DNA of 5,666 bases, taken from contig JAFGBV010000265.1 in assembly GCA_016932955.1 (NCBI GenBank), forward strand, positions 1 to 5,666, written 5' to 3'. The stretch is from Anaerolineales bacterium. Its GTDB lineage: Bacteria; Chloroflexota; Anaerolineae; Anaerolineales; UBA4823. The notes under the pieces are model-generated. The model was not told the origin of the DNA. It worked only from the letters and a program-made list of their open reading frames with translations, and ran no database searches. Positions 1 through 5,266 of this stretch are shown in pieces (the first letter of the stretch is position 1; every line of letters starts with the position of its first letter). Made by a program: the position numbers and the translations under genes.

Positions 1-256
1 CGTCCAGTACATCATCGATGGCAAGCAGTCCATGACCGTCCTCAAGGACGTCCGCACCCTCGTTAGCGATGCCATCGCTGCAGCCATCGCCTATCTCGAA
101 GGCTCAACCCCCGAACAGACCGCCACCTACAACAATGGCAAGATCGATGTCCCCGCCAAGCCGTCTGTGGTCGTCACGGTGGACCAGGCCAATGTCAAGG
201 CTGCCCTGATCGACTCTGGTTACTACGAAGCCAGTGAATTCACCGGCCTTCCATAA
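1..256 (+). CDS. Sugar ABC transporter substrate-binding protein, C-terminal fragment (ChvE/XylF type)
   Basis: Only the last 84 or so codons are present, read from base 2 and ending in TAA at 254-256; the start and signal peptide lie outside the window. The visible part contains IIDGKQSMTVLKD, then a helix, then TYNNGKIDVPAKPSVVVTVD and VKAALIDSGYY. This layout is familiar from the C-terminal lobe of periplasmic-binding-protein type 1 monosaccharide receptors, especially ChvE and XylF. Such proteins capture a sugar outside the membrane and deliver it to the permease. The ATPase and permease genes that follow on the same strand support this role. The substrate cannot be fixed from this fragment; xylose, glucose, galactose or arabinose are all plausible for the family. 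Confidence 0.88.
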   Translation, partial: VQYIIDGKQSMTVLKDVRTLVSDAIAAAIAYLEGSTPEQTATYNNGKIDVPAKPSVVVTVDQANVKAALIDSGYYEASEFTGLP

Positions 257-274
257 TATCTTGTAGTTCGTGAT

Positions 275-313
275 TGCAGGAATAGTGATGGCTCGTCCGT
301 CACTATTCCTGCA
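275..313 (+). promoter_or_regulatory. Long stem-loop after the binding-protein gene
   Basis: Bases 275-288 pair perfectly with 300-313 (14 bp). One G-U and two G-C pairs (289-291 with 297-299) extend the stem inwards, leaving a 5-nt loop. It begins 18 nt after the binding-protein stop. No T-run follows, so it is not a classical intrinsic terminator. A 3' mRNA-protecting or processing hairpin that keeps binding-protein message high relative to the transporter genes is the likely role. This is inferred from the usual design of binding-protein-dependent operons. Confidence 0.7.
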
Positions 314-348
314 GTCCATCTGCACTCTGAAAAGCGGAAATGGCGGTC

Positions 349-370
349 AAGTCGCTCCGACTTCCTTTTT
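349..370 (+). terminator. Weak putative terminator or attenuator hairpin
   Basis: AAGTCG (349-354) pairs with CGACTT (358-363) across a CTC triloop, and is followed by CC and five T residues (366-370). The stem is short and only half GC, so it would terminate partially at best. Together with the stronger stem at 275-313 it could reduce transcription into the ATPase and permease genes. Confidence 0.35.
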
Positions 371-417
371 AGCCACTGGCTGCCAAGGCACTGCTCCCGC
401 GAAAACACCTTTTCCAG

Positions 418-423
418 TATAAT
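418..423 (+). promoter_or_regulatory. Putative internal -10 box upstream of the ATPase gene
   Basis: TATAAT is a perfect -10 hexamer. No good TTGACA-like -35 is seen 16-18 nt upstream, so it would be weak or activator-dependent. Using the standard hexamer position (-12 to -7), transcription would begin near base 430, inside the Shine-Dalgarno of the ATPase gene, giving a very short leader. The same nine bases AGTATAATT occur at the promoter proposed at 2508-2513. Confidence 0.35.
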
Positions 424-427
424 TTCT

Positions 428-435
428 AGGGAGGA
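428..435 (+). promoter_or_regulatory. Ribosome binding site of the ATPase gene (start ambiguous)
   Basis: AGGGAGGA is a strong Shine-Dalgarno, but it lies only 2 nt from an in-frame GTG at 438 and 11 nt from the ATG at 447. The first gap is too short and the second slightly long. I chose the ATG for its codon and the normal N-terminus it gives; the GTG adds just three residues. Confidence 0.6.
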
Positions 436-446
436 CGGTGAAACCT

Positions 447-1232
447 ATGACAGAAACCACACCCGCCGTCGAAATGCGGAACATCAGGAAGAGCTTTGCT
501 GCTGTCCAGGCTCTGCGTGGGGTAGACCTGGTATTGAACCACGGTGAAGTGTTGGGTTTGGTTGGTGACAACGCTGCCGGCAAATCCACGCTGATGAAGG
601 TCCTCAGCGGCGCCTATATCCCGGATGAAGGACAGATCCTCATTGAGGGGAAGGATGCCCATTTGACCGACCCCTTGCATGCGCGCCGCCTGGGCATCGA
701 GATGGTCTACCAGGACCTGGCTCTTGCCAATAACCTGGACGTGACTGCCAACGTTTTCCTCGGACGAGAAGCGGTCAGCTTCCAGCTCGGCTCGTTCGGT
801 GTACTGGACGGCCGCTATATGGAGAAAGAGGCCCAGCGCTTGCTCGATCGTCTCAAAATTGACATCCCCTCTGTACGCTTGATGGTCGAAAGACTGTCCG
901 GTGGTCAGCGCCAAGCTGTGGCCATTGCCCGCGCAACAGCATTCAATTCCAAGGTCATTATCATGGACGAACCCACAGCCGCCCTGAGCGTCGCAGCCAT
1001 CAGCAAGGTGCTCGACCTGGTGCGAGAGCTCAAGGCACAGGGCGCTTCGATCATCATCATCAGCCACCGCCTGGAAGATATCTACAGCGTGAGCGACCGG
1101 TTAATGGTGATGCGCAACGGTCGCAAGGTTCGAGACGCCGTTATCGACGAAAATATTGATGACTTTCGCGAGCGGGTGGTTGCCTATATGATTGGCGCCC
1201 GTGATGACTTTGCCGTCACAGCAGCAGGATAA
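447..1232 (+). CDS. Monosaccharide ABC transporter ATP-binding protein, single-domain (FrcA-like)
   Basis: This cytoplasmic subunit would power sugar import by hydrolysing ATP. All NBD motifs are present (numbered from the ATG): Walker [10 protein letters not shown] at 40-48, Q-loop glutamine 89 in VYQD, signature LSGGQ at 150-154, Walker B IIMDEP at 171-176 with catalytic Glu175, and H-loop His207 in SHRLED. At 261 residues it has one NBD, whereas XylG, RbsA and GguA of the same transporter class carry two fused NBDs in about 500 residues. It therefore resembles the short FrcA type and probably works as a homodimer. The gene sits between the binding-protein and permease genes, 22 nt upstream of the latter's start. 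Start 447 is preferred over GTG 438. Confidence 0.93.
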   Translation: MTETTPAVEMRNIRKSFAAVQALRGVDLVLNHGEVLGLVGDNAAGKSTLMKVLSGAYIPDEGQILIEGKDAHLTDPLHARRLGIEMVYQDLALANNLDVTANVFLGREAVSFQLGSFGVLDGRYMEKEAQRLLDRLKIDIPSVRLMVERLSGGQRQAVAIARATAFNSKVIIMDEPTAALSVAAISKVLDLVRELKAQGASIIIISHRLEDIYSVSDRLMVMRNGRKVRDAVIDENIDDFRERVVAYMIGARDDFAVTAAG

Positions 1233-1241
1233 AACCCATGC

Positions 1242-1248
1242 GGGGAGG
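1242..1248 (+). promoter_or_regulatory. Ribosome binding site that fixes the permease start
   Basis: GGGGAGG lies 6 nt before the ATG at 1255, an ideal Shine-Dalgarno. It decides against the in-frame ATG at 1192, which would overlap the ATPase gene by 41 nt and add 21 hydrophilic residues. Confidence 0.85.
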
Positions 1249-1254
1249 CTCGAC

Positions 1255-2436
1255 ATGTCTTTCAAAGATATACTAAAAACGCAGCAACACAATATCCGTG
1301 AATACGGCATGTATATTGCCTTTCTCGTGATTGTTATCTTCTTCACCATTACGACCAAAGGCCTGTTTGTCTCGTCGAGGAACATCGGCAATCTGGTGAA
1401 TGCGATGAGCTATATCGCTGTATTAGCGGTAGGCATGACCCTGGTTATTGTCATCCGCCATATTGATTTATCGGTTGGATATCTTGCAGGTACTCTCGGC
1501 GCCATCGCAGCAATCTCCCTTAAGTACTGGCTCCTGCCTGTAGGCGTGACCATACCCCTGATCCTGCTGCTCGGGGTCTTAGCCGGGCTGTTGACTGCTT
1601 TCCTGGTAGCGCAGATGAAAATCCCGGCTTTTGTTGCCACACTTGCTGGATGGCTGGGTTACAGGGGTGCCCTGCAGCTTGCTACCAGAAGCACGGGCAC
1701 GATAATAATTGAGGATGAAGTATTCAATGCTCTGGGCAATGGTTTTATTCCCGATATTCTTGGCATTGGCATTTTGCCAGGTGTGCACAAAGTAACGTTG
1801 CTCCTCGGCATATTCGGCATCATTTTATTCATCCTAGGTGAAATCAACAACCGCAAAAAGACCCAGGCTTACCACTTTGAAGTACTGCCAATGAACATGT
1901 TCATCGCCAAATTGGTGTTCGTATCGGCTGTGATCGCCGGCATCACCTGGGTGCTCGCCGGATACCAGGGTCTCTCCTGGGCTGCTGTCATCCTATTGAT
2001 TGTGGTTCTTCTTTATTCTTACATCACCTCCAGGACCGTCATCGGCAGGCATATCTACGCTGTCGGCGGAAACCCAGAGGCAGCTGAGCTGAACGGTATC
2101 AGTGTTAAGAAAATTACCTTTTTGGTTTTTGGCTCGATGGGCCTGCTCACCGCCTTGTCGGGCATCCTGTATGCTTCCTGGTTGCGCTCTGCTACGACCA
2201 TCGCTGGAGCAGGCATGGAATTCGATGCCATCGCTGCAGCTTTTGTCGGTGGTGTCGCCGTAGCCGGCGGTGTCGGCAAGGTTACCGGATCGATCATTGG
2301 CGCCTTGGTGATGGCCTCACTGACCAACGGCATGAACCTCTTAGGCTGGGATATCTCCATCCAGTACATCGTCAGAGCGCTTGTGCTCGCAGCTGCAGTC
2401 ATATTTGATGTCCAAACCCGCAAGGCTGCAAAATAA
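1255..2436 (+). CDS. xylH: Sugar ABC transporter permease, XylH-like (BPD_transp_2 family)
   Basis: This integral membrane protein forms the sugar channel of the importer. The product is 393 residues, about the length of E. coli XylH. It is mostly hydrophobic, with a first membrane segment at about 18-35 after a short cytoplasmic tail. The family motif IDLSVG is at 70-75. The cytoplasmic coupling loop, which contacts the ATPase, lies at about 264-288 (GRHIYAVGGNPEAAELNGIS). A glycine-rich stretch with GGVAVAGGVGKVTG precedes the last segments, and the end is a short basic tail. Residues 196-212 form a polar cytoplasmic loop rich in Asn, Arg and Lys in mid-protein. It is the last gene before a strong terminator. 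The XylH label reflects sequence style; the sugar could be another monosaccharide, as for GguB/MmsB transporters. Confidence 0.93.
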   Translation: MSFKDILKTQQHNIREYGMYIAFLVIVIFFTITTKGLFVSSRNIGNLVNAMSYIAVLAVGMTLVIVIRHIDLSVGYLAGTLGAIAAISLKYWLLPVGVTIPLILLLGVLAGLLTAFLVAQMKIPAFVATLAGWLGYRGALQLATRSTGTIIIEDEVFNALGNGFIPDILGIGILPGVHKVTLLLGIFGIILFILGEINNRKKTQAYHFEVLPMNMFIAKLVFVSAVIAGITWVLAGYQGLSWAAVILLIVVLLYSYITSRTVIGRHIYAVGGNPEAAELNGISVKKITFLVFGSMGLLTALSGILYASWLRSATTIAGAGMEFDAIAAAFVGGVAVAGGVGKVTGSIIGALVMASLTNGMNLLGWDISIQYIVRALVLAAAVIFDVQTRKAAK

Positions 2437-2460
2437 TATCCCCGACTTCACCAATAAGCA

Positions 2461-2496
2461 AAAATCGCCGGGAAATCCGGCGATTTTGTTATTCTT
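2461..2496 (+). terminator. Intrinsic terminator of the sugar transporter operon
   Basis: AAAATCGCCGG (2461-2471) pairs perfectly with CCGGCGATTTT (2477-2487) around a GAAAT loop, and the T-rich stretch TTTTGTTATTCTT follows. It starts 25 nt after the permease stop. Because the 5' arm is A-rich it could work in both directions, though no opposing gene is present here. Confidence 0.9.
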
Positions 2497-2513
2497 CCAA
2501 GCCGGAGTATAAT
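2486..2513 (+). promoter_or_regulatory. Promoter of the amidohydrolase-regulator unit, overlapping the terminator
   Basis: A perfect -10 TATAAT (2508-2513) is preceded at a 16-nt spacing by TTGTTA (2486-2491), which matches four of six bases of TTGACA and lies in the upstream terminator's T-tract. Placing -7 at 2513 puts +1 at 2520, two bases before the ATG at 2522. No Shine-Dalgarno lies before that ATG, so a leaderless or near-leaderless mRNA is predicted. Confidence 0.6.
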
Positions 2514-2521
2514 TCTTTATC

Positions 2522-3556
2522 ATGGACCTCAGCGATTTCCGCCCCCATTCGAAACTCGTCACCAAAACCACCCACACAGAGAAGCCGCGTTTCCCCGCCA
2601 TCGACGCCCACAACCACCTGGGCGAGGCCTTCGGCGGCGGGTGGGACAAACGCCCGCTGTCGGAGCTGCTCGACCTGCTCGACTCCGCCGGCATCATTCG
2701 CTACATCGACCTGGATGGCGGTTGGGGCGAGGCGTTGCTCGATGCCCACCTGGAACACTTCAAACAACCTGCTCCTGAGCGCTTCCAAATCTTCGGCGGT
2801 GTAGATTGGGCGCAATGGGCAGAAAAGGGCAATGCCTTCCCTGAGTGGGCCGCTGCTAGGCTCAAGGCGCAAAAAGCGCGTGGCGCGCAAGGCTTGAAGA
2901 TCTGGAAGGGCTTGGGGTTGCTGGTCAAAGACCACACCGGCAAGCTGGTCGACGTGGACGACCCGCGCCTGGTGCCCATTTGGGAGACCGCCGGTGAGCT
3001 TGGCTTGCCGGTCATCATTCATGTTGCTGACCCGGTCGCATTCTTTGACCCCATCGACGAGACCAACGAACGATGGGAAGAGCTGGGCAATCACCCCGAT
3101 TGGGCTTTCACCAGCCCGCCTTTTCCTCCCTTCCTGCACATCATGGATGGACTGGCCTCACTCGTCACCCGCCACCCTAATACCACCTTCATCGGCGCCC
3201 ATGTCGGCTGCTACGCCGAGAACCTGGGCTGGGTAGGGGCGCTGCTTGAGCGCTGCCCAAACTTCTACGTGGATATCTCTGCCCGCATTGGCGAATTAGG
3301 CCGCCAGCCCTACACAGCCCGGCGCTTCTTCCTCCAATACGCTGACCGCATCCTGTTCGGCTCCGACATGGGTCCCGACCCGGCTTCCTACCGCATCATC
3401 TACCGCTTCCTCGAGACCGATGACGAGTACTTCAACTACAACAACGCCCCCATCCCCCTCCAGGGTCGCTGGCACGTTCATGGGCTATATCTGCCAGATG
3501 AAGTCTTGGAAAAAGTATATCTGCGCAACGCTGAGCGCATTCTAGCCAGCTATTGA
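2522..3556 (+). CDS. Amidohydrolase family protein (Amidohydrolase_2, metal-dependent TIM-barrel hydrolase)
   Basis: The 344-residue product carries the metal-site pattern of the amidohydrolase superfamily along a barrel. The N-terminal HxH is in DAHNHLG (His30, His32). Lys126 lies in GLKIWKG, His167 in PVIIHVADP, His227 in FIGAHVG and Asp282 in ILFGSDMG. There is no signal peptide, so it should be cytoplasmic. Motifs such as NERWEEL, DISARIGELGRQPY and the C-terminal VYLRNAERIL recall a widespread but uncharacterised group I associate with Planctomycetes and Chloroflexi. The substrate is unknown; lactonase or decarboxylase activity is possible in this Pfam family. There is no Shine-Dalgarno, and a TATAAT sits just upstream. 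Its stop is 23 nt before the regulator start, so the two are probably co-transcribed. A role on a sugar-derived compound is possible given the neighbouring importer, but is only a guess. Confidence 0.88.
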   Translation: MDLSDFRPHSKLVTKTTHTEKPRFPAIDAHNHLGEAFGGGWDKRPLSELLDLLDSAGIIRYIDLDGGWGEALLDAHLEHFKQPAPERFQIFGGVDWAQWAEKGNAFPEWAAARLKAQKARGAQGLKIWKGLGLLVKDHTGKLVDVDDPRLVPIWETAGELGLPVIIHVADPVAFFDPIDETNERWEELGNHPDWAFTSPPFPPFLHIMDGLASLVTRHPNTTFIGAHVGCYAENLGWVGALLERCPNFYVDISARIGELGRQPYTARRFFLQYADRILFGSDMGPDPASYRIIYRFLETDDEYFNYNNAPIPLQGRWHVHGLYLPDEVLEKVYLRNAERILASY

Positions 3557-3579
3557 GCCGCACAAATCAAGGTATACGA

Positions 3580-4290
3580 ATGAGCAGTCAGGAAAAGTTT
3601 GATATTGAATCTTCTCTCCGCCAGGTGGGTGTATTTAATAACGCCAGCGACGATGACATCCGGACCATCGCACAACTGGGGATTCCGCGCAGCATTGAGC
3701 CAGGCAGCTATTTCTTCTTTGAGGGTGATCCCGCCAATTATCTTTACATCTTGTTAAGCGGTCGGGCGAAATTATGCCAGATCACCACCGAAGGACAGCA
3801 GGTCAACCTGCGTACCTTGTCGCCCAACCAGTTGTTCGGCGCTATCGGTGCCATCGATGCCCAGGCCACCTATCCGGCCTGCGCCCAGGCGCTGGAAGAC
3901 AGCACTGCTTTGGCAATCGAAAGCGCCGCCTTCCGTAAACTATTAGAACAAAGACCCCATTTATCCTTTGGCATGATGCGCCTGATGACCGGCTACATCC
4001 GCGAAATGCAGTCTCGCTTCAGTGAGCTGGCAACCGCACGTGTAGAACAGCGCATCGCCCGCACGCTGCTGCGCCTGGCTGGGCAGTTGGGGCGCATGGT
4101 CGACCAGGGCTTGCTGGTTGAGCTGCCTTTCTCGCGTCAGGAATTGGCTGAAATGAATGGGACAACCCTCTACACCGTCAGCCGCACCCTCAGCGCCTGG
4201 GAAAAGACGGGCATGGTGACCACCGGACGCGGGCGGGTGGTGATTACCAATCCGCATGCCTTGGTGAGGTTGGCGGAGGGACTGGAATAA
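3580..4290 (+). CDS. Crp/Fnr family transcriptional regulator
   Basis: The 236-residue protein has an N-terminal cNMP-binding-like beta-roll (about 13-125), a dimerisation helix (about 127-165) and a C-terminal winged helix (about 170-230). The helix-turn-helix is FSRQELAEMNGTTLYTVSRTLSAWEKTG (184-211). The recognition helix keeps the Ser-Arg pair (201-202) that in FNR reads TTG, but has Tyr198 where FNR has Glu209. The cAMP-binding Glu and Arg-Ser of CRP are absent, and only Cys66 and Cys101 are present, with no N-terminal FNR-type cysteine cluster. The signal is therefore probably not cAMP or a 4Fe-4S centre; DNR-like sensing is one option. Start 3580 has AAGG at 3569-3572, 7 nt upstream; an in-frame TTG at 3553 overlapping the previous stop is less likely. 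A candidate operator lies at 4360-4381. Confidence 0.93.
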   Translation: MSSQEKFDIESSLRQVGVFNNASDDDIRTIAQLGIPRSIEPGSYFFFEGDPANYLYILLSGRAKLCQITTEGQQVNLRTLSPNQLFGAIGAIDAQATYPACAQALEDSTALAIESAAFRKLLEQRPHLSFGMMRLMTGYIREMQSRFSELATARVEQRIARTLLRLAGQLGRMVDQGLLVELPFSRQELAEMNGTTLYTVSRTLSAWEKTGMVTTGRGRVVITNPHALVRLAEGLE

Positions 4291-4311
4291 CCTGCAGCAA
4301 AGCACTTCTCC

Positions 4312-4360
4312 AGGAGTGTGATCTGACGGCTTGGCTGCCAGATCACACTCCTTTTTTCTT
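4312..4360 (+). terminator. Strong intrinsic terminator after the regulator gene
   Basis: Bases 4312-4325 pair perfectly with 4339-4352 (14 bp) around a 13-nt loop, and six T residues follow at 4352-4357, then CTT. It begins 22 nt after the regulator stop. It separates the regulator transcript from the hemerythrin operon, which therefore needs its own promoter. Confidence 0.93.
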
Positions 4361-4381
4361 TCTTTGCGCTAGCGCAAAGAA
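4360..4381 (+). promoter_or_regulatory. 22-bp perfect palindrome, candidate Crp/Fnr-family operator
   Basis: Bases 4360-4370 are the exact reverse complement of 4371-4381, with no central spacer. The core TTGCG-CTAG-CGCAA (4364-4377) has the TTGNN-N4-NNCAA layout of FNR-type sites (FNR itself: TTGAT-N4-ATCAA), with CG replacing AT at the inner positions. Its centre lies 41.5 bp before the transcription start predicted from the -10 box at 4400-4405, the standard class II activation position. The Crp/Fnr gene directly upstream is the obvious candidate binder. Being upstream of the start, it is more likely a DNA site than an RNA hairpin. Confidence 0.7.
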
Positions 4382-4399
4382 CAAATTTGTCTAAGATGA

Positions 4400-4405
4400 T
4401 ATAAA
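4400..4405 (+). promoter_or_regulatory. -10 box of the hemerythrin operon
   Basis: TATAAA matches five of six consensus bases. The bases 17 nt upstream (AAGAAC, 4377-4382) are not a usable -35 and overlap the palindrome's edge, as expected of an activator-dependent class II promoter. Predicted +1 is A4412. A small AT-rich palindrome ACAAATTTGT (4381-4390) fills part of the spacer. Confidence 0.6.
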
Positions 4406-4421
4406 TAGTGCAGATAAACCC

Positions 4422-4427
4422 AGGAGG
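4422..4427 (+). promoter_or_regulatory. Ribosome binding site of the hemerythrin gene
   Basis: AGGAGG, a full consensus Shine-Dalgarno, is 6 nt before the ATG at 4434 and fixes that start. It is stronger than the site seen before either of the next two genes, suggesting high expression of the first product. Confidence 0.85.
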
Positions 4428-4433
4428 TTTGCC

Positions 4434-4994
4434 ATGCAAGCAACAGATACTTTATCATCTGAACATCGCGTGATCGAACGCGTCTTAGCTGCCCTTGAAA
4501 AAGCCGCCAATGCGGCTGAGGCGGGAGCCGCCGTGCGGTCTGGTCTCTTCTTGGATGCTGCTGATTTTATCCGCGGCTTCGCCGATGGCTGTCATCATCG
4601 CAAAGAGGAGAATGTCCTCTTCGCCACCATGAGTGAGCATGGTGTACCCGTTGAAGGCGGACCAATTGGTGTCATGCTTAACGAACATGAGCTTGGGCGC
4701 ATGTTCACCCGTGAAATGCGCGCCGGTGCAGAAAATTGGGCAGCCGGAGAGTCGGGTGGGAAAGCGATTGCCATCGCCGCCGCCCGCAAATATGTAATGC
4801 TGCTCCGGCAGCATATCGCCAAGGAAGATCAGATCCTTTTCCCAATGGCTGACCGGGCTATCCCCCCAGAAAAGCATGCAGAAGTGTGGCAGGCTTTCGA
4901 GAAAGTGGAGCACGAAGAGACTGGCGAAGGCGTTCACGAAAAATACCTGGGCATTGCCGATGCTTTGGAAAAAGAAGCCGATGCTTTGGCCTGA
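4434..4994 (+). CDS. Hemerythrin-like HHE domain di-iron protein
   Basis: The 186-residue, all-helical soluble protein carries one hemerythrin/HHE domain (about 5-140). Likely iron ligands are His11, His55 (in HHRKEE, 54-59), Glu59, His85 (NEHELGR), His127 and Glu131 (HIAKED). The pattern H-x43-H-x3-E-x25-H-x41-H-x3-E closely follows the four-His, two-Glu set of the RIC/YtfE iron-sulfur repair proteins. The second His of the HxxxH pair in classical O2-carrying hemerythrins is replaced (Arg89). The product would bind a di-iron centre and handle O2, NO or iron. The C-terminus is a charged helix with a repeated ADAL segment. No signal peptide is seen. It is the first gene of an operon, 38 nt before the DUF1858 gene, with a palindromic operator upstream. 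Oxygen sensing and NO/iron repair cannot be separated by sequence alone. Confidence 0.9.
   Translation: MQATDTLSSEHRVIERVLAALEKAANAAEAGAAVRSGLFLDAADFIRGFADGCHHRKEENVLFATMSEHGVPVEGGPIGVMLNEHELGRMFTREMRAGAENWAAGESGGKAIAIAAARKYVMLLRQHIAKEDQILFPMADRAIPPEKHAEVWQAFEKVEHEETGEGVHEKYLGIADALEKEADALA
4956..4989 (+). repeat. Short 21-nt-period direct repeat within the hemerythrin gene end
   Basis: GCCGATGCTTTGG occurs at 4956-4968 and again at 4977-4989, exactly 21 nt (seven codons) apart. Both copies encode Ala-Asp-Ala-Leu, so the last helix reads as a heptad repeat. The identical codons suggest a small recent duplication. Confidence 0.75.
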
Positions 4995-5032
4995 CTCATG
5001 ATATCCTGATTCTCAGCAGGCAGGCTTTAACC

Positions 5033-5263
5033 ATGGAACGCTCAACCAACGCAATCCTCGATCATACCTGGACGGTTGCCCAGGTGCTTTCTACTTATCC
5101 CCAGGTAGCACAAGTATTCTTTCATTTGAAAGCGGATTGCGTCGGCTGCGTTTTAAGTCGTTTCTGTACGCTGGAAGAAGTAGCCAGAGCATATGACCTT
5201 GAACAAAACCACCTCGTGGAATTAATCTGTCAAACAGTTAATCTATCTTTATCAAAGGAATGA
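5033..5263 (+). CDS. DUF1858 / hybrid-cluster-protein-associated redox disulfide domain protein
   Basis: This 76-residue protein consists of essentially one domain. TVAQVLSTYPQVAQVFF (14-30) is followed by the hallmark ADCVGCVLSRFCTLEEVARAY with Cys36-x-x-Cys39, as in the DUF1858 (prismane-associated redox disulfide) family. Extra cysteines are Cys45 and Cys66. Family members often accompany hybrid cluster protein or other NO-detoxifying redox genes; the exact biochemical role is unknown. The fold logic resembles the N-terminal ScdA_N domain of RIC proteins, which in YtfE precedes the hemerythrin domain in one chain. Here the two are separate adjacent genes. Start 5033 is chosen because GCAGGCAGG ends 8 nt upstream; longer in-frame starts would overlap the hemerythrin gene and add an Arg-rich unrelated tail. 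The next gene begins 3 nt after its stop. Confidence 0.87.
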   Translation: MERSTNAILDHTWTVAQVLSTYPQVAQVFFHLKADCVGCVLSRFCTLEEVARAYDLEQNHLVELICQTVNLSLSKE

Positions 5264-5266
5264 GCC

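Noticed and set aside
257..437. Possible riboswitch in the gap before the ATPase gene
   Set aside because: Only simple hairpins are visible; there is no multi-helix core or known aptamer motif.
426..1067. Antisense reading frame of 213 codons opposite the ATPase gene
   Set aside because: It mirrors a well-supported NBD gene, shows no recognisable domain, and has no sensible Shine-Dalgarno or promoter.
1192..1254. Longer permease start at 1192, overlapping the ATPase gene
   Set aside because: The ATG at 1255 has an ideal GGGGAGG 6 nt upstream and gives the usual XylH length; the extension is polar and merely out-of-frame ATPase sequence.
2486..2500. Possible TTG-N8-CAA FNR-type site before the amidohydrolase gene
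   Set aside because: The spacing is one base too long and the inner bases are not symmetric.
2489..3139. Antisense reading frame of 216 codons opposite the amidohydrolase gene
   Set aside because: It lies across conserved metal-site codons of the real gene and also covers the terminator-promoter region; the composition is that of a GC-rich shadow frame.
4317..4347. TGTGATCTG...CAGATCACA resembling CRP half-sites
   Set aside because: The half-sites are separated by far more than the 6-bp CRP spacer and are simply the arms of the terminator stem.
4886..5032. Upstream extension of the DUF1858 gene into the hemerythrin gene
   Set aside because: The added residues are Arg-rich shadow translation of hemerythrin codons; the domain begins right after the ATG at 5033.
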